Source: Larkinella humicola (GTDB taxonomy: Bacteria; Bacteroidota; Bacteroidia; Cytophagales; Spirosomataceae). Taken from it: DNA of 64,000 nt. The DNA lies in NCBI RefSeq assembly GCF_008727875.1, contig NZ_VTWS01000001.1, positions 1,054,001-1,118,000 of the forward strand. The letters run 5' to 3'. Below the pieces are notes generated by a model. The model had not been told where the DNA came from, made no database searches, and was given only the letters and a program-made list of their open reading frames with translations. Positions 35,268 to 43,788 of the stretch are shown piece after piece. The position numbers and the translations under genes are program-made. Positions within the stretch are counted from its first letter, which is position 1. Every line of letters starts with the position of its first letter.

Positions 35268-35816
35268 ATGAAACACCTCTTCCCTCCTCTCCGCCTTCGC
35301 CAATTGCTGAGCCCGCTGCTGCTGCTGGCGGTTTTTGGCTGCGAAATCAACCGTGAAAGCGACCCCGACCGAACGTTCCAGGCCCTCCGCCCGGTGTATG
35401 CCACGTACGAAGAAATCCGCACCATCCAGACGCTGGGTCCCCAACCGCTGAAAAATCCCGGCAAAATTTACGTCAAAGGCGCGTATTTATTCATCAACGA
35501 ACCGGGAAAAGGAATTCACATTGTCGACAACAGCGATCCGGCTACTCCCAAAAAGCTGGCCTTCGTTTCGGTTCCCGCCAACGTCGACATGGCCGTGAAA
35601 GAAAATGTGCTCTACGTCGACAACGCCGTCGATCTGGTGGCCCTCGACATCACCGATCCCCGGAAGGTAACGGTTTTAAAGCGAATAAAAGACGCCTACC
35701 CCTATCCTTCCTATCCACAACAACGCGGGGTGCAGTTTGAATGCGCCAATCCTGAAAAGGGCGTGGTCGTTCGTTGGGAAACCGCCCAGCTCACCGATCC
35801 GAAATGCTACCGCTAA
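35268..35816 (+). CDS. LVIVD-repeat lipoprotein
   Basis: 182 residues from MKHLFPPLRL with a lipoprotein signal ending at Cys25 (AVFGC). The mature part has beta-propeller-like LVIVD repeats: KIYVKGAYLFINEPGKGIHIVDN, in pieces, SDPATPKKLAFVSV, ENVLYVDNAVDLVALDITDP. A YPYPSYPQQRG segment and two Cys (FECANP, TDPKCYR) close it. LVIVD proteins are surface proteins of unknown role. It is short for a full propeller, but the next gene encodes a similar protein 11 bases later, so the two may act together. Confidence 0.8.
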   Translation: MKHLFPPLRLRQLLSPLLLLAVFGCEINRESDPDRTFQALRPVYATYEEIRTIQTLGPQPLKNPGKIYVKGAYLFINEPGKGIHIVDNSDPATPKKLAFVSVPANVDMAVKENVLYVDNAVDLVALDITDPRKVTVLKRIKDAYPYPSYPQQRGVQFECANPEKGVVVRWETAQLTDPKCYR

Positions 35817-35827
35817 GATCCTGCATC

Positions 35828-36586
35828 ATGAAAAATCATCTACTTTTTATACTGATCGGACTGACCGCTCTGGCGGGTTGTTCCGAAATGGGGAGTAAAG
35901 ACGCTGCTTCCGTCAATCCTAACGGCGGCAGCGGGACGGGCGGCTCAATGGCCCGGTTTGCCGTTGCGGGAAATTTCCTGTACGTCGTCAATCAACACAG
36001 TTTGCAGGTCTACGATGTGCAAAAAAGTGCCGACCCCAACAGTTTGAACAAGGTATCGCTCGGTTTTGGCGTCGAAACGATTTTTCCGTACAAAAACCAC
36101 CTGTTTATCGGAACGCAAACCGGGATGTACATCATGAACCTGGAAAATCCGGCGAAACCGCAGCAAACCGCCCTGTACCGCCACATTTTCAGTTGCGACC
36201 CGGTGGTGGCGCAGGGTAATTACGCCTACGTCACCCTCCGCAGCGGAACATCCTGCAACACCGGCCCGAACCGGCTGGAGGTGGTCGACATTACGAATCC
36301 GGCAAACCCCGTGCAGGTCAATTCAATTTCGATGACGAATCCGCACGGTCTGGGCATTGACGGCAATCTGCTGTTCGTTTGCGAAGGCGATGCCGGTTTG
36401 AAAGTCTTCGACGCCAGCGATCCGGTGAAGTTGAAACTGATCAAAACCTTTGAGGATATTCGTTCCTACGATGTGATTCCGAACCGCTCGGTGCTGCTCG
36501 TCACCGGAAAAGACGGCATTTTCCAATACCGGTACGATGCGTCTCAACAACTGACGCTGCTCAGTATATTACCGGTCGAGAACTGA
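35828..36586 (+). CDS. LVIVD-repeat beta-propeller lipoprotein
   Basis: 252 residues from MKNHLLFIL with lipobox LAGC (Cys18) and a Gly/Ser-rich linker. LVIVD-type repeats form most of the chain: GNFLYVVNQHSLQVYDVQK, NHLFIGTQTGMYIMNLENP, NYAYVTLRSGTSCNTG, RLEVVDITNPANPVQV, NLLFVCEGDAGLKVFDASDP. It probably folds as a partial or whole beta-propeller on the outer membrane surface. The stop overlaps the next start by one base (TGATG), so the next gene, an outer-membrane-like protein, is translationally coupled. Confidence 0.85.
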   Translation: MKNHLLFILIGLTALAGCSEMGSKDAASVNPNGGSGTGGSMARFAVAGNFLYVVNQHSLQVYDVQKSADPNSLNKVSLGFGVETIFPYKNHLFIGTQTGMYIMNLENPAKPQQTALYRHIFSCDPVVAQGNYAYVTLRSGTSCNTGPNRLEVVDITNPANPVQVNSISMTNPHGLGIDGNLLFVCEGDAGLKVFDASDPVKLKLIKTFEDIRSYDVIPNRSVLLVTGKDGIFQYRYDASQQLTLLSILPVEN

Positions 36587-37320
36587 TGAAATACCTTTTT
36601 TTGTCTGCTCTCTTCGGGTTGTTCTGGCTTCCGCTGAACGCTTTGGCTCAGTCGTTGCTATTGCCCGATACGCTCACGCCGGTTCTGAATCACCCTCCTC
36701 GCTGGGTGGTCAAATTTGCTCCGCTGGCGTTGTTCGATCCCGACAATACCATTCAGGTCGGTGCCGAGCGGCTTTTTAGCGGGCGACACACCGTTCAGGC
36801 GGAGTTTGGCTACGGCTGGCAGGGCATCAACCTGTATCCGGGGCTTCATAGCGACTTCAAGAATTTTGAAGTCTGGCGCGGCCGGGCCGAGTGGCGACGG
36901 TATTCCGGGCGGTATCGGGGCTACCGCCGACCGCATTTCGCCACTCCGCCCATCGGACGGTATTTTGCAATCGAAACGCTTTTCAAACAACGGACGGTTC
37001 TGGAAAACACATCCGTCGGCCGGGAGTGCGTCGATGGCACCTGCGCCTTTTTCGAACGCGGCACATTCCCGATGTACCGAACAGTTTGGGGCGTTCACGG
37101 CAAGTTTGGGCGCCAGCATGTGCTCACCATGCCGGGCGACAACCGCCTGTTGCTGGATTTTTTTGTCGGTCTAGGCTTCCGGAAGCTCAGTCCCTACCGT
37201 TTCTCGAATTCAGCCAACGACGATGTCATTACACCCAACACGTTCAGAACCTGGAATACCCGCCGGGGCGGCCTGTTCCCAAGTGCGACGATGGGTATAA
37301 AATTGGGGTATGTTTTTTAA
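36586..37320 (+). CDS. Hypothetical outer-membrane beta-barrel-like protein (DUF3575-like)
   Basis: 244 residues with a signal peptide to about residue 22 (NALAQ). The mature part alternates short amphipathic strands (WVVKFAPLALFDPDNTIQVG, HTVQAEFGYGWQGINLYPG) and ends YVF, as outer-membrane barrels do. It has similarity in style to DUF3575-like proteins, but I cannot assign a family with confidence. Two Cys (RECVDGTCAFF) may form a disulfide. It is the third gene of the LVIVD operon. A 60-bp palindrome follows at 37381-37440 in the gap with the opposing gene. Confidence 0.7.
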   Translation: MKYLFLSALFGLFWLPLNALAQSLLLPDTLTPVLNHPPRWVVKFAPLALFDPDNTIQVGAERLFSGRHTVQAEFGYGWQGINLYPGLHSDFKNFEVWRGRAEWRRYSGRYRGYRRPHFATPPIGRYFAIETLFKQRTVLENTSVGRECVDGTCAFFERGTFPMYRTVWGVHGKFGRQHVLTMPGDNRLLLDFFVGLGFRKLSPYRFSNSANDDVITPNTFRTWNTRRGGLFPSATMGIKLGYVF

Positions 37321-37380
37321 GAAGTGTTTGAATTAAGGTCGGAGACCTGTCCTGTCAATAGGCAATAGCATGGATTAGTA

Positions 37381-37440
37381 GTGGTAGCTCCGGAGGAACG
37401 GCCTGAAGATATCTTCAGGCCGTTCCTCCGGAGCTACTAC
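37381..37440. repeat. 60-bp near-perfect palindrome without loop
   Basis: The two 30-base halves (37381-37410 and 37411-37440) are reverse complements with one mismatch and no spacer. The half contains TAGCTCCGGAGGAACGGCC. It lies in the 209-base gap between convergent genes (ends at 37320 and 37530), a place where a bidirectional terminator is expected; there is no T tract. Confidence 0.9.
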
Positions 37441-37529
37441 GAGTTGATATCGGCTGTGGACTATAGACAGACTGCCCTTCCAGGGCTCTCTCTCCCCGGT
37501 TAACTCAAAACAGCTTGTGCTTGTAAGGT

Positions 37530-38387
37530 CTATTTAAGCGAATATGCTTTTACTGTATTGTGAAAAAACGTAGGAACAAACAGCGTTTTGGTAGCTGGAT
37601 TATACCCAATGTCAGCCGAGTTGATTTTCTCTTTTGACGTGTCCAACTTCAGCTCGGTCGATCCATCTGCCTGAACGTGCCAAATCTTTCCACCCCACTC
37701 GGTGACGATATACTGCTTGTTTCCCAAAGCCACAATGCCATCGATACCACCCGATACTTTGGCGATCGTGCTCAGTTCCTTCGTTGTTGGATTCATGCTC
37801 AGCAAAGAACCGTCACCATTGCCGATCAGCACCTGACCATTTTCCACGAGAAGACCGTTGGTGCCTTTGAGCGGAGCCCCTTCCAGAACCAGACTGGTTT
37901 TTCCCCCGGTCAAGGCCCACACTTTGCCGTTGCCCGAATCCGTGATGTAGACCACTCCCTTTTTGGCATCGACGGCAATATCATTGAGAAATTTGGCACC
38001 TTCGACGGGGTAGCGGTTGAGAATTTTGCCGGTTGCCAGCGCGATTTCCACAACCTGGGTCATTTCGGTTACATACAGTTTATTCCCCAAAACGCCCATG
38101 CCTTTGGTAGAATTCAGGTTTTCGGTAAATTTCATCTGCATCACCTTGCCATCCAGGCCCACCTTGGCAATGTAGCTGCCTTTGTTTTCCAATGACGGAC
38201 CGCCATTGATACAGGCGACATACAATACTTTTTTGCCGGGTTCGAAGAAAACGCTCTCGGGAGTCCGCAGCGTCGTATCCGTTTCCCAGACGGGTGTCAG
38301 TTCGATTTTTTGCGCCTGAACGGACGACGCGGTACGGAATACGAGACCAATCAGTGCGATGACGACTATTTTTTTCATACGAGACAA
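37530..38387 (-). CDS. Exported SMP-30/NHL-like beta-propeller protein
   Basis: 285 residues (MSRMKKIVVI; MKKIVVI at 38378 is an alternative start) with a signal peptide ending VQAQ. Propeller-like repeats are visible: PESVFFEPGKKVLYVACING, GMGVLGNKLYVTEMTQVVEI, FLNDIAVDAKKGVVYITDSG, NGLLVENGQVLIGNGDGSLL and IVALGNKQYIVTEWGGKIWH. Conserved Asn/Asp positions (NDIAVD, DSGNGKVW) resemble the metal site of SMP-30/gluconolactonase-type propellers, but no reaction can be claimed. It is a single gene facing the LVIVD operon. Confidence 0.82.
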   Translation of the reverse strand: MSRMKKIVVIALIGLVFRTASSVQAQKIELTPVWETDTTLRTPESVFFEPGKKVLYVACINGGPSLENKGSYIAKVGLDGKVMQMKFTENLNSTKGMGVLGNKLYVTEMTQVVEIALATGKILNRYPVEGAKFLNDIAVDAKKGVVYITDSGNGKVWALTGGKTSLVLEGAPLKGTNGLLVENGQVLIGNGDGSLLSMNPTTKELSTIAKVSGGIDGIVALGNKQYIVTEWGGKIWHVQADGSTELKLDTSKEKINSADIGYNPATKTLFVPTFFHNTVKAYSLK

Positions 38388-38842
38388 GGTTACAATAAGA
38401 AATGAAAAACCGGCTGTTCAGCTTGACTTGCTATACCCGGCCAATGTAAATAATTTCGGTCAATTATTCTCTTTTTTTGCCCTGTTCCCCTATCGACGGC
38501 CCGCCCAAAGGTCCGATACCGGACTTGTACGCAGTTGAATCCGGACTCTAAAAGTCCCGTAACAACGTTCCCACCTTCTTGCGTTAATTAAAGTAACCGC
38601 TGAAATAAATGTTTATCAGCCCACTGCTTTAGCTGTGGGTAAAGTGAAATAAAACCGAGTCATTACGAAACCGTTTTAACGGTTTTGCCAGACCATGAAA
38701 CCGTTAAAACGGTTCTGGTAGCAGGGGTTGCATCTCACTTTACCCACAGCTAAAGCAGTGGGCTATTGAGCCAAACCAGTAATTCGGCCGTCATTTGGTT
38801 TAAATCAATGAGACCGGGCCGTCGATACGGGAAACCAGGCGA
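38388..38842. other. Intergenic stretch with nested repeat
   Basis: This stretch separates two divergent genes and contains the 30-bp inverted repeat 38618-38764. A short motif pair (GGTCCGATACCGGAC near 38511) forms a small dyad. No gene is recognised. Confidence 0.5.
38618..38764. repeat. 30-bp perfect inverted repeat with nested palindromes
   Basis: Arms 38618-38647 and 38735-38764 are exact reverse complements. The 87-base spacer contains AACCGTTTTAACGGTT and its near reverse complement, AACCGTTAAAACGGTT, so the whole could fold as a cruciform with a side structure. It is upstream of porQ and outside its predicted promoter. Confidence 0.9.
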
Positions 38843-38874
38843 TTTGGCTCGATCCCGTAAGAATTGTATTTTAG
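38843..38874 (+). promoter_or_regulatory. Predicted promoter of porQ
   Basis: TTTG at 38843-38846 and TATTTTAG at 38867-38874 are 20 bases apart, matching the pattern seen before the DUF433 gene. The TTG start of porQ is 41 bases further on. Confidence 0.45.
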
Positions 38875-38915
38875 CAACCCGACGTGTAAACGGTTCGTGA
38901 ACTAAAGAACAGCCT

Positions 38916-39953
38916 TTGAAATCGCTTCTCCTGATTTTTTTCTTTCTGATTCCTAGCATTATCGTAGCCCAGCCACCGGGCGGGCAGGCTGGTTTCGCTT
39001 TTCTAAACGTTCCGACCCACGCCCGCGTGGCCGCACTGGGCGGGCTGGCGGCATCGAATACCCAACCGGGGGTTCTGTTTTTACTTCAAAATCCGGCTTT
39101 GCTCGATTCGTCGGGTCGCAACCAACTGGCCATGACTTTTGTCCCCTATTTCGCCGACACCCGGTTTATCACACTGCAATACGGTTTACCCATCAAAACC
39201 ACAGGCCAGTGGGCGGCCGGTTTGCAGTATTTAACCTATGGCACGTTCGACCAGTCGGATTTGCTGGGCAACCCAACCGGAACCTTCACGTCCAGTGATT
39301 ACGCCCTGAGCCTGACCCACGCCCGGACGGAAGGCAATTTCACCCTCGGCGCAACGCTCAAAGCCGTTGGTTCATCCATCGAAACCTACTCGGCGTTTGC
39401 GGTTTTGTTCGACGTGGGTGGAACGTGGCGTCACCCCAAAAAAGAACTCATTTTTGGGGTCGTGGCTAAAAATGCCGGTTTTCGACTAAAAAATTACTTC
39501 CCCGGACAATCGCCGGATTTACCGTTCGATTTACAAGCCGGTGTGACGGTAAAACCGGAGCATTTGCCCATTCGCGCAACCTTGACGGCCCACCATCTCC
39601 ACCAGTTCGACATCGTTTACAACGACCCGGCCCTGAATGTAACCTATGATCTGAACGGCAATCCGGTTCAGCAGAAAACCGCCCTGCCCGAAAAAATCCT
39701 GCGGCATCTGGCCGTGGGGCTGGAGTTTCTGATCCACCGGAATGTCAACCTGCTGGCGGGCTACAGTCATATGCGCCGGCAGGAAGCGAAGTTGGCGACG
39801 GGTTCGGGAGCCGCCGGGTTGTCGTTCGGCATTGCGGTTCAGGCCAAAGGGTTTCAGTTGACCTATGCCCGCGCCCTGGCAACGCCGACGGTGGGTGGTA
39901 GCAGCCATTTGTCGTTTTCGATTAACTTAAATCGAATAATGGCAAAAAAATGA
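38916..39953 (+). CDS. porQ: Type IX secretion system protein PorQ
   Basis: 345 residues from a TTG start (the only start giving a compact signal peptide, LLLIFFFLIPSIIVAQ). PorQ-like features are the early AGFAFLNVPTHARVAALGG, LLQNPALLDSSGRNQLAM, the repeated outer-membrane barrel strands (QWAAGLQYLTYGTFDQSD) and LPFDLQAGVTVKPEHLPIRA. PorQ is an outer-membrane component of the type IX secretion system, which exports proteins with C-terminal sorting domains and supports gliding in many Bacteroidota. The type B sorting protein at 48352-51255 is a likely client. The other Por/Gld genes are outside the window. Confidence 0.88.
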   Translation: MKSLLLIFFFLIPSIIVAQPPGGQAGFAFLNVPTHARVAALGGLAASNTQPGVLFLLQNPALLDSSGRNQLAMTFVPYFADTRFITLQYGLPIKTTGQWAAGLQYLTYGTFDQSDLLGNPTGTFTSSDYALSLTHARTEGNFTLGATLKAVGSSIETYSAFAVLFDVGGTWRHPKKELIFGVVAKNAGFRLKNYFPGQSPDLPFDLQAGVTVKPEHLPIRATLTAHHLHQFDIVYNDPALNVTYDLNGNPVQQKTALPEKILRHLAVGLEFLIHRNVNLLAGYSHMRRQEAKLATGSGAAGLSFGIAVQAKGFQLTYARALATPTVGGSSHLSFSINLNRIMAKK

Positions 39954-40000
39954 CCAAATCCCGGTACAAATTGCAGTTTCCTACGTTTCTTTGCAAGAAC

Positions 40001-40070
40001 AGAGGGCATGGGATACCGGGCAAAGGGCAATGAACAATCGACATCCTTTACCCCGTACCCCATGCCCTCT
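40001..40070. repeat. Heptad-repeat hairpin in front of hslU
   Basis: Arms 40001-40026 and 40045-40070 pair over 26 bases with three mismatches. The sequence reads in 7-bp units GAGGGCA, TGGGATA, CCGGGCA, AAGGGCA, ATGAACA, ATCGACA. It begins 47 bases after the porQ stop and ends 22 bases before the hslU ATG, so it probably lies in the hslU leader. Confidence 0.8.
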
Positions 40071-40092
40071 GCATCATGCAACTACCTTACGA

Positions 40093-41490
40093 ATGACGAC
40101 ACAGGAACTGAAAGATTTAACCCCCCGGCAGATTGTTGCGGAACTGGATCAATACATCATTGGTCAGCACGATGCGAAACGGTATGTTTCCATTGCCCTC
40201 CGCAACCGCTGGCGACGCATGAACAGCACGCCCGAAATGCAGCAGGAAATTACACCCAATAATATCCTGATGATTGGGGCCACGGGCGTTGGCAAAACCG
40301 AGATTGCCCGTCGGCTGGCCAAAATTGCCGATGCGCCGTTTACCAAAGTTGAAGCCTCGAAATTTACCGAAGTGGGTTACGTGGGCCGCGATGTCGAGAG
40401 CATGGTGCGCGACCTGGTCGAGCAGTCGGTCAGCATGGTGAAAGCCGCCAAAAAAGAACAGGTGAAAACCCGTGCGCTGCAAATTGTCGAAGACATGATC
40501 CTCGACATTCTGATTCCGCCCATCAAACAACCGTCCGGTTTTATGCTGGACGAGCCGAGTGATAAAAATGACGTTCCCGACACGGACGCTGAACTGAACG
40601 AGCGGACGCGTGAACGGTTCCGCGAAAAAATCCGCAAAGGTGAGATGGACGAGCGGAAAATCGAGATCGACGTACAGCAAAATGCGGCCCCCAACATCGG
40701 CATGATCGGCGGTACGGTGGATGAACTGTCGATGATGAACATCCAGGAAATGATTGGGGGCATGATGCCCCGGCGCGGCAAAAAACGCAAGGTAACCATT
40801 GCCGAAGCCAAGAAAATCATGCTGGAGGAAGAAGCCGCCAAGCTCATCGACATGGACGAAGTGAAGGACGAAGCCATCCGCAAAGCCGAAAATACCGGGA
40901 TCATTTTCATCGACGAAATCGACAAAATTGCCACCAGCCGGGGCAGCGGTTCGGGCGGACCGGACGTGAGCCGCGAGGGCGTACAGCGCGACATGCTGCC
41001 GATTGTGGAAGGAACAACCGTCAATACCAAATACGGCAGCATCAACACCGACCACATCCTATTCGTGGCCGCCGGGGCATTTCACGTTTCAAAACCGTCG
41101 GACCTGATTCCGGAGTTACAGGGGCGTTTCCCGATTCGGGTGGAGTTGCAAAGTTTGTCGGAGGATGATTTTTTCCAGATTCTGAAGGCTCCGAAAAATG
41201 CGTTGACGAAGCAATACGTCGCCATGATGGAATCGGAGCAGGTCGAGCTGACCTTCGACGAAGATTCGCTGCGCGAAATTGCCCGGATCGCGTTTCAGGT
41301 CAATTCCGAAGTCGAAAACATCGGTGCCCGCCGTCTCCAAACCGTCATGAGCCATTTGCTGAACGATTTCATGTTCGACATTCCGGACGTCATTGGCGCC
41401 GGTTCTAAAGTAGTCATTACGAAAGAAATGGTTTCGGATAAACTGAACGAGCTGGTGAAAAACCGGGATTTGAGCCAGTTTATTTTGTAA
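40093..41490 (+). CDS. hslU: HslU, ATPase subunit of the HslUV protease
   Basis: 465 residues from MTTQELKDLTPRQIV; the frame runs upstream to 39991 only through the repeat. AAA+ motifs are Walker A GATGVGKTE (about 62-70), Walker B IIFIDEIDKIA, the pore motif near YVGRDVESMVRDL, the I-domain insert and sensor/arginine regions (PELQGRFPIRVEL, NIGARRLQTVMSHLL). HslU unfolds substrates and feeds them to the HslV peptidase in the cytoplasm. No hslV is next to it here, unlike the common hslVU operon. A stem-loop terminator follows at 41508-41547. Confidence 0.96.
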   Translation: MTTQELKDLTPRQIVAELDQYIIGQHDAKRYVSIALRNRWRRMNSTPEMQQEITPNNILMIGATGVGKTEIARRLAKIADAPFTKVEASKFTEVGYVGRDVESMVRDLVEQSVSMVKAAKKEQVKTRALQIVEDMILDILIPPIKQPSGFMLDEPSDKNDVPDTDAELNERTRERFREKIRKGEMDERKIEIDVQQNAAPNIGMIGGTVDELSMMNIQEMIGGMMPRRGKKRKVTIAEAKKIMLEEEAAKLIDMDEVKDEAIRKAENTGIIFIDEIDKIATSRGSGSGGPDVSREGVQRDMLPIVEGTTVNTKYGSINTDHILFVAAGAFHVSKPSDLIPELQGRFPIRVELQSLSEDDFFQILKAPKNALTKQYVAMMESEQVELTFDEDSLREIARIAFQVNSEVENIGARRLQTVMSHLLNDFMFDIPDVIGAGSKVVITKEMVSDKLNELVKNRDLSQFIL

Positions 41491-41507
41491 GTTCGACAGC
41501 GTTATAC

Positions 41508-41547
41508 AAACCGCCATTCTCAGTACAACTCGTGGGGATGGCGGTTT
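41508..41547. terminator. Terminator between hslU and the Uma2 remnant
   Basis: AAACCGCCAT (41508-41517) pairs with ATGGCGGTTT (41538-41547), followed by T and C bases. It lies between convergent genes and can act in both directions. Confidence 0.65.
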
Positions 41548-41553
41548 TCCCGT

Positions 41554-42138
41554 TTACGCCGGGGTGAGAGCAAACAATTCATTCACACGGATCGAAAAAT
41601 CGGGTAATACCGGGGCGGCTGAATAGACATCACTTTCCAGGCAAATGGGGACGTCTTTGCGGGATGTGTAGACGTAGACGACCTCAGATTCCGGAAAGAT
41701 GTTCCAGACCACCTGCACACCTGCTTTGAAGTATTCGGCAATTTTTTCTTCAATTCGATACGCCTGGTCTGTTTCAGACAGCACCTCGACGACAAAAGCC
41801 GGGATTACATCTTCGCCTTGCCGACCGCGTTGTATTTGTTCTTTTGTAAAATAAGCAATATCAGGCCGACGCATTTGGAGAGCAGTAAGCATGACGTCAG
41901 GTATTGTGATGAGAATTCCGGTTTTGTAATAATCTCTTTCTTAAAAAAGTTTATTCAGGACATTGTATACAAAATATTGTGTTTTCGATAAACCAGAGAA
42001 TCGGATCATTTCCCCCTCTTTCCATTCATATTTATACCCATCGACGGGTTCCCACGTCAGGAATTCATCGAATGTCTGAGGAAATGCCGGAGCCGTAGTT
42101 TGTTGCATGGCGATTTTCATTTGAGCCAATGTAATCAA
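41554..42138 (-). pseudogene. Uma2-family endonuclease gene with in-frame stop
   Basis: Two open parts of one reading frame are split by a single TAA at 41941-41943. The first (42138-41944) encodes FDEFLTWEPVDGYKYEWKEGEMIRFSG, in pieces, and ends YNVLNKLF. After the stop the same frame continues ERDYYKTGILITIPDVML, then RRPDIAYFTKEQI, PAFVVEVLSETDQ and NIFPESEVVYVY. Joined, they give about 194 residues, the usual Uma2 length, with the conserved Asp and Glu of RRPDIAYF and VVEVLSE. No frameshift is needed, so one point mutation could explain the break. Uma2 (DUF820) proteins are PD-(D/E)XK-like nucleases of uncertain role, often multi-copy. Read-through or restart at ATG 41892 cannot be excluded. 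Confidence 0.8.
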
Positions 42139-42218
42139 AACGCCAAAAATCCGCCCGGCCTTTTTTACTTTTGTTCATACAACATCACACCCATCTTTCC
42201 ACAGGCCCAGCTTCCGCG

Positions 42219-43784
42219 ATGAAAACCGATCGATTAACGCTTGTTTCACTCGGTTATCTCTATATTCCGGTTTGCCTGTTTTTACTCTTCTGGATTATTC
42301 CCCTGATCGCCCTTCCCTTATCGGTTCTGCTTGCACTAGGCGTATGGCAATTTGTCCGCCAACCGGTTCCTCCAGCCGAAGCACCGGCACCTTTTTCCCG
42401 AACCGAGTGGCTGATTCTGGCAGTGGGTGCCTTGTTGTGGACGTTGGTGAGCGGTATCGGAGCCTTCGTGCCGCAGTATGGCGATTACGACAAACACAAT
42501 CTGCTTTTCCACGACCTCATCACCCGCCCGTGGCCGGTTTTGTACCAGAATCCGCGTCTCCACGATCCGTTTTTGTGTTACTACCTCGCCTATTACCTGC
42601 CCACCGCAGCGATTGCCAAATTCGCTCATCTGTCGTTTCAATCGGCGGAATGGATTTCTTTCCTGTGGGGCTGGCTGGGCGTACTCCTGGCGTTTAGCTG
42701 GGCGGCCCGGTTGAGCAAACCGTTCAGGACCTGGATTGCCGTGGGATTGCCGTTTCTGTCCGGCGTCGAGGTGGCTTTTCGGCTGGTCTGGTCGTTATTC
42801 ATTGATTTTAACTGGGATGCTGCCCGCTGGCTCACTGCTGTTTTTACCAACCAGATTCCGGGCTACACCCGCTACGAAACACCCCGGCTGGCGTTCAGCA
42901 ACCACAACTGGGCGCAGAGTCTCGACCCCGCTCCCCTCGTCATGCAGCTACAGGCGGTTCCGCAACATGCCCTCGGCGGCTGGATTGCCGTGGGTCTGAT
43001 CGTTTATTGGCAACGCCGGAATGCCTCGCCCGTCGCGCTGGCTTTTGTCGTTGCGGCCACTCTGTTGTGGTCGCCATTTGTTAGCATTGGTCTGGGTGTG
43101 TGGCTGCTGTTTACGCAACGCAACGTGTTTACGATTTCGGCCTGGTGGCAACCGGTTTTTCTGGGCAATTGTCTGGCAATGGGCGTGCTTCTTGGCTTCT
43201 TTTACCAGGCCCATGAGCCGATCCCATACGCCGGTTTTCTGGTCGAAGCTTTCGACCAACCCGCCGATGTGCTTTTGTACGTTTTGTTCTGGGGATTACA
43301 ATACTGGGTGGGCATCTTCCTGTTCCGCAGGTATAACCGGCAAACGAACGAAAACACGGTTTGGGTAAAAGTGGCTTTCACAGCCGTCCTCACCATTCAA
43401 CTACTCAGTCTAATCTACATGGGTCGCTGGAACGACTTCCAAAACCGCACGATGATTCCGGCGCAATTCGTTTACTACCTGGGTCTTGCCAACGGATTCA
43501 TGCACTGGTACCGGTCGTCAAAACGAACCGTGGCCGGTTGGGTCTTGGCGACCTGGGTCATGATCGGGCTGTATGTGCCGCTGCGGGTTCTGGCTTACAA
43601 AGTCTGGTCGATTCACGTTCCGCAACCCATCAACCGTTCAATGGCTAACGCTACTACCAATTTCGGGGAAGCCGATATGAGCCGGATGAAACCGCACGAA
43701 GCCATCGATGCCGACACTGATTATGCCCTTCAGTATGTCGGCAAACGGGAGTCGTTTTTTTACCGCTATTTGCTCCGAAAGTAA
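42219..43784 (+). CDS. Polytopic membrane protein of unknown function
   Basis: 521 residues from MKTDRLTLVSLGYLYI; the upstream 16 codons of the frame look non-coding. About ten to twelve hydrophobic helices are visible, e.g. PVCLFLLFWIIPLIALPLSV, WLILAVGALLWTLVSGIGAF, and a Phe/Trp-rich middle (WAQSLDPAPLVMQLQAVPQH). The architecture resembles glycosyltransferase-C-like or polymerase-like membrane proteins (a long loop GAFVPQYGDYDKHNLLFHD after TM3 and a hydrophilic C-terminal tail), but no diagnostic motif lets me name a family. It ends 4 bases from the opposing DUF5723 gene. Confidence 0.75.
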   Translation: MKTDRLTLVSLGYLYIPVCLFLLFWIIPLIALPLSVLLALGVWQFVRQPVPPAEAPAPFSRTEWLILAVGALLWTLVSGIGAFVPQYGDYDKHNLLFHDLITRPWPVLYQNPRLHDPFLCYYLAYYLPTAAIAKFAHLSFQSAEWISFLWGWLGVLLAFSWAARLSKPFRTWIAVGLPFLSGVEVAFRLVWSLFIDFNWDAARWLTAVFTNQIPGYTRYETPRLAFSNHNWAQSLDPAPLVMQLQAVPQHALGGWIAVGLIVYWQRRNASPVALAFVVAATLLWSPFVSIGLGVWLLFTQRNVFTISAWWQPVFLGNCLAMGVLLGFFYQAHEPIPYAGFLVEAFDQPADVLLYVLFWGLQYWVGIFLFRRYNRQTNENTVWVKVAFTAVLTIQLLSLIYMGRWNDFQNRTMIPAQFVYYLGLANGFMHWYRSSKRTVAGWVLATWVMIGLYVPLRVLAYKVWSIHVPQPINRSMANATTNFGEADMSRMKPHEAIDADTDYALQYVGKRESFFYRYLLRK

Positions 43785-43788
43785 CGGG

